NCBI GenBank assembly: GCA_035606915.1
Contig: DATNDU010000037.1
Location: 1 to 37,614, forward strand
Source: Roseiarcus sp035606915
Lineage (GTDB): Bacteria > Pseudomonadota > Alphaproteobacteria > Rhizobiales > Beijerinckiaceae
Direction: 5' to 3'
Length of the DNA: 37,614 nucleotides
Shown: positions 8,315-16,270 of the stretch, one piece after another
Numbering within the stretch: the first letter of the stretch is position 1
Layout of the letters: every line of letters starts with the position of its first letter
Translations under genes and position numbers: made by a program
The notes under the pieces: generated by a model
What the model saw: the letters and a program-made list of their open reading frames with translations, nothing else
Told to the model about the DNA's origin: nothing
Database searches by the model: none

Positions 8315-8543
8315 GCTGCATCCTCCCAATTCGGATCTTGAAGACTTCGGAGCCTTCGTCCTTTGACGGTGGCACTATCGGCGCTCGATCGGCGGTCCGT
8401 CAAGACGTTTCCCGAGCCTTGTGATGTGGCGATAATTTTAAAGCATGAGCGCGTTGCGACGCCAGCGGCCGCATCCACGGCATCTGCGCGTGCGAATATT
8501 GACCAGGGCGTCGCCGAAGGGGCTTGCGGAATTCCTAAGACGT

Positions 8544-8563
8544 ACATAAACATATCTTTATGT
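8544..8563. promoter_or_regulatory. Operator-like dyad ACATAAA-N6-TTTATGT over the start of the SahR-like gene
   Basis: Perfect 7-bp arms (8544-8550 and 8557-8563) with a 6-base spacer, in an AT-rich patch. The second arm contains the ATG start codon of the downstream ArsR-methyltransferase gene. ArsR regulators bind dyads of this size, and the SahR group is known to control its own gene and SAM-cycle genes, so autoregulation is inferred. Confidence 0.6.
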
Positions 8564-9582
8564 CTCACTTTCGCTCCCCTCACCCAGCGGCCGACCTCTC
8601 TTTCGACTCGTTGCTCGACGCGCTGGAGGCGGCCGGCGAAGTCACCCGGCTGCGTCTCATCGGCCTGTTGTGCGAAGCCGAGCTTACGGTCAGCGAACTC
8701 GTCGGCATCCTCGGCCAGTCGCAGCCGCGCATTTCGCGCCATCTCAAGCTGCTGGTCGACGCCGGGCTTGCCGAGCGCCATCGCGAGGGCGCCTGGGCGT
8801 TCTTCCGCCTCGCCGAGCCCGGCGGCGCGCTGGCGCGCGACCTCGTCGCCCGCGTCGTCGACGACGATCCGACGCTGGCCTCCGACCGCGCCCGGCTCGA
8901 CCTCGCCCGCGAGGCGCGGCGCAAGCAGGCGGCAGCCTATTTCGCCGCCCAGGCCGCCGATTGGGACCGCATCCGCGCCATGCATGCCCCGGATGCGCAG
9001 GTTGAAGCGGCGATCCTCGATCTCGTCGGCGACGCGCCGCTCCAGTCGCTGCTCGATCTCGGCGCCGGAACCGGGCGCATGCTCGAACTGCTGGCCCCGC
9101 TCGCCGTCCGCGCCGTCGGCGTCGATCTCAGCCCGGCGATGCTCAATCTCGCCCGCGCCCGCATCGGCGAGCGCGGCCTGCGCAATGTCCAGCTTCGCCA
9201 GGGCGACATCTACGCCCCGCCGGTCGAGCGCGGCGCCTATGACCTCGTCGTCATCCATCAGGTGTTGCACTTCCTCGACGATCCCGGCCGGGCGCTCGCC
9301 GAGGCCGCGCATTTGCTGCGGCCGGGCGGCCGCCTCATCGTCGTCGATTTCGCCGCCCACGAGGAGGAGGCGTTGCGCGAGCATTTCGCCCACCGCCGCC
9401 TCGGCTTCAGCGGCGAGGAGATCGCCCAACTGATGAAAGAGGCGGGCCTGGACCTCGCCGAGACGCGCCGCGTCGCCCCCGCGCCGGGCGAGACCGGCAA
9501 ACTTACCGTCGTCGTCTGGCTGGCGCGCGATCCGCGTTTCATCTCCGACGATCTCACCCATTCCACGCGCGAGTTCGCCTGA
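8560..9582 (+). CDS. ArsR-family regulator fused to a SAM-dependent methyltransferase domain (SahR-like)
   Basis: A 340-residue two-domain protein. Residues about 18-95 form an ArsR winged helix with recognition helix QSQPRISRHLKLL (53-65). Residues about 125-320 form a class I methyltransferase fold, with the SAM-binding motif LDLGAGTGR (165-173) and the acidic strand VDLSPAML. In Proteobacteria this architecture next to methyl-cycle genes is the S-adenosylhomocysteine-responsive regulator SahR, where the methyltransferase fold acts as ligand sensor. Here metF overlaps its stop by one base (TGATG), which supports that role. No ribosome-binding sequence precedes the ATG, and the ATG lies within a palindrome, so either the message is leaderless or the real start is further in (TTG at 8611 is possible). 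A catalytic methyltransferase role is not excluded. Confidence 0.85.
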   Translation: MSHFRSPHPAADLSFDSLLDALEAAGEVTRLRLIGLLCEAELTVSELVGILGQSQPRISRHLKLLVDAGLAERHREGAWAFFRLAEPGGALARDLVARVVDDDPTLASDRARLDLAREARRKQAAAYFAAQAADWDRIRAMHAPDAQVEAAILDLVGDAPLQSLLDLGAGTGRMLELLAPLAVRAVGVDLSPAMLNLARARIGERGLRNVQLRQGDIYAPPVERGAYDLVVIHQVLHFLDDPGRALAEAAHLLRPGGRLIVVDFAAHEEEALREHFAHRRLGFSGEEIAQLMKEAGLDLAETRRVAPAPGETGKLTVVVWLARDPRFISDDLTHSTREFA

Positions 9583-10511
9583 TGTTGCCTGCGCCGCCCC
9601 GTCTCAGCCGCTCCGGCTCGCAGATCCGCGCCTCGTTCGAGTTCTTCCCGCCAAAGTCGCAGGAGATGGAGGCGACGCTGTGGGAGGCGATCACGCGGCT
9701 GGAGCCGCTGAGCCCGGATTTCGTCTCCGTCACCTATGGCGCCGGCGGCTCGACGCGGGCCCGCACCCACGCCACGGTCGAGAAGATCGCGCGCGAAACC
9801 TATCTGCGCCCGGCCGCCCACCTCACCTGCGTCGGCGCCTCGCGCGGCGAGGTCGACGACGTGATCCGCGAATATTGGGACGCCGGCGTGCGCCATATCG
9901 TGGCGCTGCGCGGTGATTCCGCCGGCGGCGTCGATGCGCCGTATGTGCCGCACCCGCAAGGCTATCAGCGCACCGAAGATCTGGTGGCGGCGATCAAGCG
10001 CATCGGCGATTTCGAGGTTTCCGTCACCGCCTATCCCGAGAAACACCCGCAAAGCCCGACGCTGCTGCACGACATCGACATGTTGAAGCGCAAGATGGAC
10101 GCCGGCGCCGATCGCGCCATCAGCCAATTTTTTTTCGATAATTCAGTGTTTTTACGCTATCTCGATGTTGCAGCGGCGGCCGGGGTTACGATACCCATTG
10201 TGCCGGGAATCGTGCCGGTGCAGAACTTCAAGCAGACCACGGGGTTCGCCAAGCGGGCGGGGGCGAGTGTGCCGGCATGGCTGGCCGACCGCTTCGAGGG
10301 GCTGGAAGACGACGTGACGACGCGCCGCTTGGTCGCCGCGGCGGTGTGCGCCGAACAGGTCGTCGACCTTATTGACCGCGGCGTCTCCGAGTTGCATTTC
10401 TACACGATGAATCGCGCCGATCTCGTCTACGCGATCTGCCATCTCGTCGGCTTGCGGCCACGCGGACAGACCGTCGAGCTTCCCGCTGTGATCTCCCGCG
10501 CCGCTTGGTGA
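9582..10511 (+). CDS. metF: 5,10-methylenetetrahydrofolate reductase MetF
   Basis: A 309-residue FAD-dependent reductase that converts methylene-THF to methyl-THF, the methyl donor for methionine synthesis. It shows the opening strand ASFEFFPPK with catalytic Glu20, the motif DFVSVTYGAGGS, the strand HIVALRGD, and the conserved AISQFFFDN region. Length and order match bacterial MetF. The ATG overlaps the TGA of the SahR-like gene (TGATG), so the two are co-translated. Regulation by S-adenosylhomocysteine through that regulator is the natural inference. A run of T near 10132 simply encodes the conserved Phe residues. Confidence 0.97.
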   Translation: MLPAPPRLSRSGSQIRASFEFFPPKSQEMEATLWEAITRLEPLSPDFVSVTYGAGGSTRARTHATVEKIARETYLRPAAHLTCVGASRGEVDDVIREYWDAGVRHIVALRGDSAGGVDAPYVPHPQGYQRTEDLVAAIKRIGDFEVSVTAYPEKHPQSPTLLHDIDMLKRKMDAGADRAISQFFFDNSVFLRYLDVAAAAGVTIPIVPGIVPVQNFKQTTGFAKRAGASVPAWLADRFEGLEDDVTTRRLVAAAVCAEQVVDLIDRGVSELHFYTMNRADLVYAICHLVGLRPRGQTVELPAVISRAAW

Positions 10512-10521
10512 AGATCAGCCG

Positions 10522-11649
10522 TTGCCGACACCGACCCGCATATTGCTGATCGACGACGCCGAGCCGGATCGGATGGCGATTGGCGCTGCGCTCGCCGGTT
10601 CGAATCTCAACTACACACTGATCACGCGCGCCGACGCCGTCTCCGGCTTGGCGACGGCGAGCGCCGAGCCCTTCGATTGCGTGCTGCTCGACGGCGGCTT
10701 GCCCGGCGTCGACCTGCCCACTCTGTTGACCCGTCTCGCCTCAGCCGAGGGCGGCTCGCAGGCCGTCATCGTGCTGACCGGCGAGAGTGAGCCGGGCGAC
10801 GCTTTGGCGCTGCTCAGCGCCGGCGCACTCAGTTCGCTCAGCCGCAGCGAGGCCAGCCCGTATAATCTCGCCCGCGCCATCCGCTACGCCAAAGCGCGGC
10901 ACGGCTTCGTCGTCGCCTTGCAGGCCGCCCGGCAGGACGCCGAGGCCAAGTCGCGCGCCTTCGATCGGCTGAACCGGCAGACGACGCTGATCCTGTCGAT
11001 CCTCGCCCACGATCTGCGCAACCCTTTCCAGACGCTGCTCGGCATGAGCCGGTCGCTCGCCGAATCCGCTGGCGCTGGCGATCCCCACGCGCTGGCGCGA
11101 CGCGCCGCCGGCGTGTACGAAGCCGCCAATCAGGCGCATGGCCTGATGGAGAGCCTGTTCGCCTGGGCGAGCCTGCATATGGGCGCCCGCGCCGAGCCGG
11201 CGCCGATCGCGGTCGCGACTTTGTTCGAGGATTGCCGGCGAGCCTTGCAGGAGCCCGCCGACGCCAAAGGCGTCCGGCTCATCGTCGGCGCGAGCGCCGT
11301 CAGTGTGCTGGCGCAGGAGGACGCCGCCGCCTCGATCCTGCGCAACCTCATCGCCAATGCGCTGAAGTTCACCGCCTCCGGGGGAACCGTCGCCTTGTCT
11401 GCGGAAAACCGCGGCGACAGCGTTGCGCTGGCCGTCGCCGACACCGGCGTCGGCATGAACGAGGCGCAGATCGCCGGCTTGTTCGAGCGCGAAGGCCGCT
11501 CGACCTCGACCGGCACGGCGGGCGAGCGCGGCGCCGGCCTCGGCCTGCTGCTCTGCCACGAACTGGTGGAATGGATCGGGGCGAGGCTGGAGATCGAGAG
11601 CCGCCTCGGCGCCGGGACGACGTTCCGCCTCATCCTGCCGGCGGCTTAG
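10522..11649 (+). CDS. Receiver domain-histidine kinase hybrid protein
   Basis: A 375-residue soluble signalling protein. Residues 5-122 form a receiver domain with acidic pair Asp11/Asp12, phosphoacceptor Asp57 (VLLDGGLPG) and Thr86; the conserved Lys position holds Arg108. A coiled-coil linker leads to a HisKA dimerisation helix with His163 in LAHDLRNPF. The ATPase domain has the N-box LRNLIANALKFT, G1 VADTGVGM and G2 GAGLGLLL. No membrane segment is seen. The start is a TTG 11 bases after the metF stop, with a weak ribosome-binding sequence. It may be co-transcribed with metF. Proteins with an N-terminal receiver before a kinase usually act inside phosphorelays; the partner is unknown. Confidence 0.85.
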   Translation: MPTPTRILLIDDAEPDRMAIGAALAGSNLNYTLITRADAVSGLATASAEPFDCVLLDGGLPGVDLPTLLTRLASAEGGSQAVIVLTGESEPGDALALLSAGALSSLSRSEASPYNLARAIRYAKARHGFVVALQAARQDAEAKSRAFDRLNRQTTLILSILAHDLRNPFQTLLGMSRSLAESAGAGDPHALARRAAGVYEAANQAHGLMESLFAWASLHMGARAEPAPIAVATLFEDCRRALQEPADAKGVRLIVGASAVSVLAQEDAAASILRNLIANALKFTASGGTVALSAENRGDSVALAVADTGVGMNEAQIAGLFEREGRSTSTGTAGERGAGLGLLLCHELVEWIGARLEIESRLGAGTTFRLILPAA

Positions 11650-11737
11650 AGCTTCTGCGACGATGGATTCGCCGCTCACCGCAACATGCAAGGGTGAGGG
11701 GCGCCTGCGCTATACCGACGCTCGCCTGCGCGGCGCC

Positions 11738-11778
11738 ACCCCTCGCCCCGGCCCTCTCCCGCAAGCGGGGAGAGGGGG
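11738..11778. repeat. Rhizobiales-type intergenic palindromic repeat, possible terminator
   Basis: A GC-rich unit of the kind CCCCTCGCCCCGGCCCTCTC followed by a hairpin: arms CCCTCTCCC (11752-11760) and GGGAGAGGG (11768-11776) with loop GCAAGCG. Close copies are common between genes in this order. It lies between convergent genes (the kinase hybrid and iolC) and could terminate both transcripts, although there is no clear T-run. Confidence 0.7.
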
Positions 11779-11782
11779 AAGA

Positions 11783-13684
11783 TCAAGGGCAGCGCGAAGC
11801 GCCCTCCCAATGCCCGCACAACCGCGCGAACGCGTCCGCCATGCTGCGCACCGCGTCCTCGTCCGTGCCCTGCCCGGCAAACCAGCGCCGCGCCGGCTCG
11901 ACGAAGATCGTGCGTCCAACCGCGAAACCCTTCACTTGGCGACAACCCCGCGCGATGCGGAACGCCGCGGCGAGCTCGGCCTCCGGCGCCTCCTGCCCCA
12001 GCACCATGACGCCGCGACATAGCGGATCGCCGGCCGCGATCGCCGCGTCGATCAGCGCCCAAGCGGCCGGTGTCTGCGCTTCGAGCTTCCACCAATCCGG
12101 CTTGACGCCGATCTCATAGAGGCGCGCGATCACGGCGGCGACCGTGCTGTCGCCGAGCGACCCGTGCTTGCCGGCGACGATCTCGATCAGCAATTGCCGA
12201 CCGATCCGCCGCGCCGCATCGTAGAGGCGCAGAAGCTCGCGCTCCTGGCGCGCCTTCAGTTCCTCGGGATCGTCGGGGCGATAGAAGCACAGGCACTTGA
12301 TGGTGTGGCTCACGGGCCATTCGATCAGCTTGGCGCCGAGCGAGCCGCCGAACTCGAAATCCAGCGGCCGCGAGCCCGGCGCCTCGACGGGCCGGCCGAT
12401 CCAGAAGCCGAGTTCGTCGGCGCGAAACAACGCCTCGCGCCCGTATTTGCCATCGAGCAACATGCCGAAGCCCGGCCGCCCGTTGGCGACGCGCGCCGCC
12501 GCCTCGACCGCCAGCAGCTTGAAGCCGCTAATGCGCTCGCGCGGCGCGCCGGCGTCGTCGGCGATCTGTTCGAGCTGCGCGCGATGGTCGATGGCGAGCG
12601 CCATGATCTCAGCCGGCTCGGCGCGGCGTGTCGTCGCCCAGTGGATGTGGTTCAGCGCCTCGTCGTGGCGCAACGCCCGCTGCGACGAGCCGTTGTCGAG
12701 GAAGCGCCGCATCTCCGGATAGGTCGGATATTCCGCCGAGCACAGCAGCCGCGACACCGCGAAAGCGCCGTCGGCATTGGCGAAGGCGCAGCAGGTCTCC
12801 AGCGGTTCGTCGCGCAGCCAGCCGCGCAGGAAGCCCGACATGAAGGCGTCGCCGGCGCCGAGCACGTTATAGACCTCGACCGGGAAGCCCGGCCCCTTGA
12901 CGCCGTCTTCAATCGAAGCCGGGATCGGGCCGGGGAACACCACGCAGCCCATCGGCCCGCGCTTCATGACAATCGTTGCGGCGCTAAGCTGGCGGATGGC
13001 GCGCAGCGCTTGCAAGGGATCGTCGATGCCGCCGGCGATCATCACCTCCTCCTCGGTGCCGACGATGAGGTCGCAGGCGGCCAGGATCGGGCGCAGGCGC
13101 TGCGAGACATTATCGGACTTGATATAGCGCGCCTCACCGGCGCCGTGGCCGGCCAGCCCCCAGAGGTTGGGGCGATAGTCGATGTCGAAGGCGACCCTGC
13201 GGCCGTGCTTTTTGGCATATTGGATCGCCAAATGCTGCGCGGCGGCGGTGTTAGCCTGCGCGAAATGCGTGCCGGTGACGACGATCGCCCTGGCGCTGGC
13301 GATATAGGCCTCATCAATGTCGCTCTCGTCGAGCGCGGAATCGGCGCAATTTTCGCGATAGAAGATGAGCGGAAAGGTCTTGTCGTCGCGGATGCCGAGC
13401 AGCACGAGCGAAGTCAGCCGCGCCGGGTCGGTCTTGATGCCCGTCACGTCGACGCCCTCGCGCTGCGCTTGCTCGCGGATGAAGCGGCCCATGTGCTCGT
13501 CGCCGACGCGGGTGATGAGGCCGCTCTTCAGGCCCAGGCGGGCCGTGCCGATGGCGATGTTGGTCGGGCAGCCGCCGACCGCCTTGGAAAAGCTCGCCAT
13601 ATCCTCCAGCCGGCCGCCGACCTGCGCGCCGTAGAGGTCGACCGACGAACGGCCGATGGCGATGAGATCGAGTTTGGCGTCCAT
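11783..13684 (-). CDS. iolC: 5-dehydro-2-deoxygluconokinase IolC fused to a DUF2090 aldolase-like domain
   Basis: A 633-residue fusion. Residues 1 to about 325 are a PfkB sugar kinase: the opening DLIAIGRSSVDLYG, the substrate motif KAVGGCPTNIA, and the catalytic NVLGAGDAFMSGFL with its Asp base. This sequence is typical of IolC, which phosphorylates 2-deoxy-5-keto-gluconate in myo-inositol breakdown. Residues about 330-630 are a DUF2090 domain, found fused to IolC in many Proteobacteria and thought to act as the next enzyme, the class I aldolase that splits the phosphorylated product. One polypeptide would then catalyse two successive steps. The SDR gene ends 1 base before its ATG, so the two form an operon. 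No iolB, iolD, iolE or iolG gene is in the window. Confidence 0.92.
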   Translation of the reverse strand: MDAKLDLIAIGRSSVDLYGAQVGGRLEDMASFSKAVGGCPTNIAIGTARLGLKSGLITRVGDEHMGRFIREQAQREGVDVTGIKTDPARLTSLVLLGIRDDKTFPLIFYRENCADSALDESDIDEAYIASARAIVVTGTHFAQANTAAAQHLAIQYAKKHGRRVAFDIDYRPNLWGLAGHGAGEARYIKSDNVSQRLRPILAACDLIVGTEEEVMIAGGIDDPLQALRAIRQLSAATIVMKRGPMGCVVFPGPIPASIEDGVKGPGFPVEVYNVLGAGDAFMSGFLRGWLRDEPLETCCAFANADGAFAVSRLLCSAEYPTYPEMRRFLDNGSSQRALRHDEALNHIHWATTRRAEPAEIMALAIDHRAQLEQIADDAGAPRERISGFKLLAVEAAARVANGRPGFGMLLDGKYGREALFRADELGFWIGRPVEAPGSRPLDFEFGGSLGAKLIEWPVSHTIKCLCFYRPDDPEELKARQERELLRLYDAARRIGRQLLIEIVAGKHGSLGDSTVAAVIARLYEIGVKPDWWKLEAQTPAAWALIDAAIAAGDPLCRGVMVLGQEAPEAELAAAFRIARGCRQVKGFAVGRTIFVEPARRWFAGQGTDEDAVRSMADAFARLCGHWEGASRCP

Positions 13685-13685
13685 C

Positions 13686-14480
13686 TCACGGCTCCAGCGG
13701 CGCGTCGCCGCCGCCCATGACGTTCTGGTCGAAATCGATGTTGGCCCCGGTCATCAGCCCCGATTCGTCGGAAGCGAGATAGACGCAGGCCCGCGCCACC
13801 TCGTCGGGATCGATCAACCGGCCGACCGGCTTCGCCTTCGCCGCCTCCTCCAGCCAGCCGTCCTTGGCGCCGTGGTAAGTCTTCATGATGCGGTCCTCGC
13901 CCGGCGTCGCCATGTGGCCGATATTGAGGCCGTTGACGCGGATGCGGTGGCGCACCAGCGCATGGGCGACGTTCTTGGTCAGCCCGGCCAGCGCCGCCTT
14001 GGAGGCGCTGTAGGCGGCGATGAATGGTTGGCCGCCATGGCCCGACATCGACTGGATATTGACAATCGCGCCGGCGATCTTGTCGCGCCGCATCAGGTTG
14101 GCGGCGCCCTGAATAAGGAAGAACGGCGCGCGCACATTGACGTCGAAAATCTCGTTATAGCGCTCCTCGGTGGTGTCGAGAATCGTGCCGCGGTCGGTCA
14201 GTCCAGCGGCGTTGACGAGCACGTCGAGGCGGTGGAAGCGGCGGTCCGCCTCCTCGATCACCTTGCGGCAGTCGGCAACCTTGGCAAGATCGGCGCGCAC
14301 GAAATAGGCCGGGCAACCACCGTTGCTAATCTCGCGCGCCACGCGCTCGCCATTGCCGGCGTTGCGGCCGCACAGCACCAGGCCGGCCGCGCCGCTGTTG
14401 GCGAATCGGCGCGCGATCGCCTCGCCGAGCCCCTGCGAGCCGCCGGTGACGACCGCATACTTGCCTTGCAGACTGCCCAA
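13686..14480 (-). CDS. Short-chain dehydrogenase/reductase, probable sugar or inositol dehydrogenase
   Basis: A 264-residue classical SDR. It has the NAD(P)-binding loop TGGSQGLG (12-19), NAAG (90-93), catalytic Ser144, and Tyr157 and Lys161 in YSASK. The TTG start at 14478-14480 has a GAGGGAG ribosome-binding sequence 7 bases upstream, and the first strand begins 7 residues in, as expected. The stop is 1 base before iolC, so a shared function in inositol or related polyol oxidation is likely. The exact substrate is not readable. The upstream region holds candidate IolR-type sites. Confidence 0.87.
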   Translation of the reverse strand: MGSLQGKYAVVTGGSQGLGEAIARRFANSGAAGLVLCGRNAGNGERVAREISNGGCPAYFVRADLAKVADCRKVIEEADRRFHRLDVLVNAAGLTDRGTILDTTEERYNEIFDVNVRAPFFLIQGAANLMRRDKIAGAIVNIQSMSGHGGQPFIAAYSASKAALAGLTKNVAHALVRHRIRVNGLNIGHMATPGEDRIMKTYHGAKDGWLEEAAKAKPVGRLIDPDEVARACVYLASDESGLMTGANIDFDQNVMGGGDAPLEP

Positions 14481-14511
14481 AGCGCACTCCCTCGCCTTCT
14501 TGCACGAATAT

Positions 14512-14555
14512 GAAACAAAAATTCCATTCCGTTGTCAAGATGGAATGATTGTTCG
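14512..14555. promoter_or_regulatory. Candidate IolR-type operator region upstream of the SDR-iolC operon
   Basis: An AT-rich patch 32-75 bases upstream of the SDR start holds two near matches to GGAA-N6-TTCC, the pattern reported for rhizobial IolR: GAAA-N6-TTCC at 14512-14525 and GGAA-N6-TTCG at 14542-14555. It also holds an inverted repeat ATTCCAT (14521-14527) and ATGGAAT (14540-14546). Each IolR-like match has one mismatch. The assignment rests on pattern recall and on the function of the operon. Confidence 0.45.
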
Positions 14556-14610
14556 TTTTTATGACGACGCCACGAGCTTACCACGGCGTAGCCGGCTGAC
14601 ACGCCTTCAG

Positions 14611-14747
14611 CGAGGCGCGAAGCGAAGCGTAGCCTCGAAGGGCGTTCCAGCTTGCGCCGCCGGTTGTGCGAGGCAGCGGTTGATTGCAGAACAGGCCGGG
14701 CCAACGAGCGTCCTTCGAGGCCCCTTCGGGGCTCCTCAGGATGAGGG
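14611..14747. repeat. Rhizobiales-type intergenic repeats in the 14481-14810 gap
   Basis: The 330-base gap between the SDR start and moaE holds no convincing gene. It contains a dyad CGAGGC (14611-14616) / GCCTCG (14632-14637), and at 14710-14747 a unit of the well-known type with TCCTTCGAGG, a GCCCC/GGGGC hairpin and CTCAGGATGAGGG. Such units recur between genes in this order. Short open frames here encode only repeat-derived peptides. Confidence 0.65.
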
Positions 14748-14810
14748 GGTGGCGCAGACACCGCCCGCTCGGCTCGAAGGCGGGCATTGCAAGCGACCGG
14801 CGGCTGGGTA

Positions 14811-15278
14811 TCAGTCTAAAGCGCGCGCCCAGCGGGCGGCGGAGGCGTCGTCGGCCTCCTTGGCCTCCACCCAGCCCTCGCTGCCGCCATCGGCGCGGCG
14901 CGCGCGCTTCCAGAACGGCGCGCGCGCCTTCAGATAATCCATCAGGAACTCGGCGGCGGCGAAGGCGGCGCCGCGATGCGAGGCGGCGGCGACGACGAGC
15001 ACGATCTGCTCGCCGGGCCGGATCTCGCCGAAGCGGTGGATGACTCGCAAGCCCAGGAGCGGCCAGCGTGTGCGCGCCTCCTCGACGACGCGGGCGATTT
15101 CCGCCTCCGCCATGCCGGGATAATGCTCGATTTCCAACGCCGCCAAGCGCCCGCCGTCGTCGCGGCAGAGGCCGACAAAGCTGACCAGCGCGCCGACGTC
15201 GGCGCGCCCCTCGGTGAGCCGCCGCGCCTCGCCGGCGGCGTCGAAATCTTCGCGCTGGACGCTGATTTCCGAAGACAT
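14811..15278 (-). CDS. moaE: Molybdopterin synthase catalytic subunit MoaE
   Basis: A 155-residue MoaE. It binds the thiocarboxylated C-terminus of MoaD and transfers sulfur to precursor Z, making molybdopterin. The family motifs GALVSFVGLCRD, LEIEHYPGMAE, HRFGEIRPGE, the HRGAAFAA strand and the catalytic-Lys region YLKARAPFWK are present. The ATG at 15278 has GAGG 7 bases upstream; a TTG two codons earlier is less suited. It follows moaD by 9 bases, as the last gene of pgsA-moaD-moaE. Confidence 0.95.
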   Translation of the reverse strand: MSSEISVQREDFDAAGEARRLTEGRADVGALVSFVGLCRDDGGRLAALEIEHYPGMAEAEIARVVEEARTRWPLLGLRVIHRFGEIRPGEQIVLVVAAASHRGAAFAAAEFLMDYLKARAPFWKRARRADGGSEGWVEAKEADDASAARWARALD

Positions 15279-15287
15279 CGCCAAGCC

Positions 15288-15539
15288 TCAGCCCCCGGTC
15301 ATCGGCGGGAAGAAAGCGATCTCACGCGCCCCGGCGATCCGCGCCTCGGGCTTGGCGTGAGCGCGGTCGAGCGCCGCATGGATGATTTTCGGGTTCTCGA
15401 ACGCGTGCGCGTAACCTTCATCGCGGCGGCTGAGCCAGGCGATGAGATCGGCGACGGTGGCGACTTCGGCCGGCGGCGCGATCTCTTCCTCGGCCTTGCC
15501 GACGCGCTCGCGCACCCAGGCGAAATAGACGGCCTTCAT
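15288..15539 (-). CDS. moaD: Molybdopterin synthase sulfur-carrier subunit MoaD
   Basis: An 83-residue ubiquitin-like sulfur carrier ending in the required Gly-Gly (AFFPPMTGG), where the thiocarboxylate is formed. It opens MKAVYFAWVRERVGKAEEEI, as in MoaD. ATG 15539 is chosen because GGAGGT inside the end of pgsA lies 10 bases upstream. An in-frame GTG at 15551 overlaps the pgsA stop but is only 2 bases from that sequence. It sits between pgsA and moaE and is cotranscribed with both. Confidence 0.93.
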   Translation of the reverse strand: MKAVYFAWVRERVGKAEEEIAPPAEVATVADLIAWLSRRDEGYAHAFENPKIIHAALDRAHAKPEARIAGAREIAFFPPMTGG

Positions 15540-15543
15540 CGGT

Positions 15544-16137
15544 TCACTCACCTCCGACGTGCTGGTAACTGGCCTTCATATAGTCCCAGCCGGTGTAAAG
15601 CGTTAGCATCGCCGCGATCCACAGCAGCACGACTCCGATTGTGTGCGCCCCCGGCAACGCCCGCTCGCCCGCCGGACCGGCGATGAGGAAGCCGAGCGCG
15701 ACAAGCTGGGCGGCGGTCTTCCACTTCGCCACCGCCGTCACCGGCACCGACACCCGCAGTTCCGCCAGATATTCACGCAGGCCCGAGACCAGAATCTCGC
15801 GGCAGAGAATCACCACCGCCGCCCACAGGCTGCCGTGGGCGATGGTGCCGTCCGCCGACAGCATCAACAGCGCTGCGGCGACCAGCAGCTTGTCGGCGAT
15901 CGGATCGAGCATGCGGCCAAGCGAAGATTGCTGCGACCAGGCGCGCGCCAGGTAGCCGTCGAAGAAATCGGTGATCGCGGCGGCGGTGAACAAGCCGAGC
16001 GCGGTCCAGTTGGCCCAATCCTGATCCGGCCAGAACAACAGGCCGACGACCACGGGCACGGCTGCGACGCGGCCGTAGGTGAGAAGATTCGGCAGGCTGA
16101 GATGACCGCCGGCGGCGGCGGTTTTCGCTTCGACCAT
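15544..16137 (-). CDS. pgsA: CDP-diacylglycerol-glycerol-3-phosphate 3-phosphatidyltransferase PgsA
   Basis: A 197-residue inner-membrane enzyme that makes phosphatidylglycerol phosphate. The CDP-alcohol phosphatidyltransferase signature is complete: DGYLAR, eight residues, G, three residues, D, three residues, D, from DFFDGYLARAWS to GRMLDPIADK. Several membrane segments and the opening LSLPNLLTYGRV are typical. The ATG at 16137 lies about 18 residues before that opening. It heads the pgsA-moaD-moaE operon, an arrangement seen in related bacteria, often with uvrC in front. Here uvrC is absent and upp diverges. Confidence 0.95.
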   Translation of the reverse strand: MVEAKTAAAGGHLSLPNLLTYGRVAAVPVVVGLLFWPDQDWANWTALGLFTAAAITDFFDGYLARAWSQQSSLGRMLDPIADKLLVAAALLMLSADGTIAHGSLWAAVVILCREILVSGLREYLAELRVSVPVTAVAKWKTAAQLVALGFLIAGPAGERALPGAHTIGVVLLWIAAMLTLYTGWDYMKASYQHVGGE

Positions 16138-16270
16138 AAGCGGGCCAAGTGACAGTTTCCCCCCCGGCCCGTCAATAGACCCGCTGCGATTGAATGAAAG
16201 CTGGGGATAGAGAGGCCTCGCCGCGAAGGCCCCGAATGTCTTAAATAGAGACTTTCGTGAAGGAGGCCGC

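Noticed and set aside
12164..13720. A 518-residue plus-strand open frame opposite iolC
   Set aside because: It mirrors the IolC codons, is full of Arg/Ala/Gln/His runs, and lacks any motif; typical antisense frame in GC-rich DNA.
14578..14787. Short minus-strand protein in the gap before moaE
   Set aside because: Its translation is derived from intergenic repeats, which give the same peptide in many genomes.
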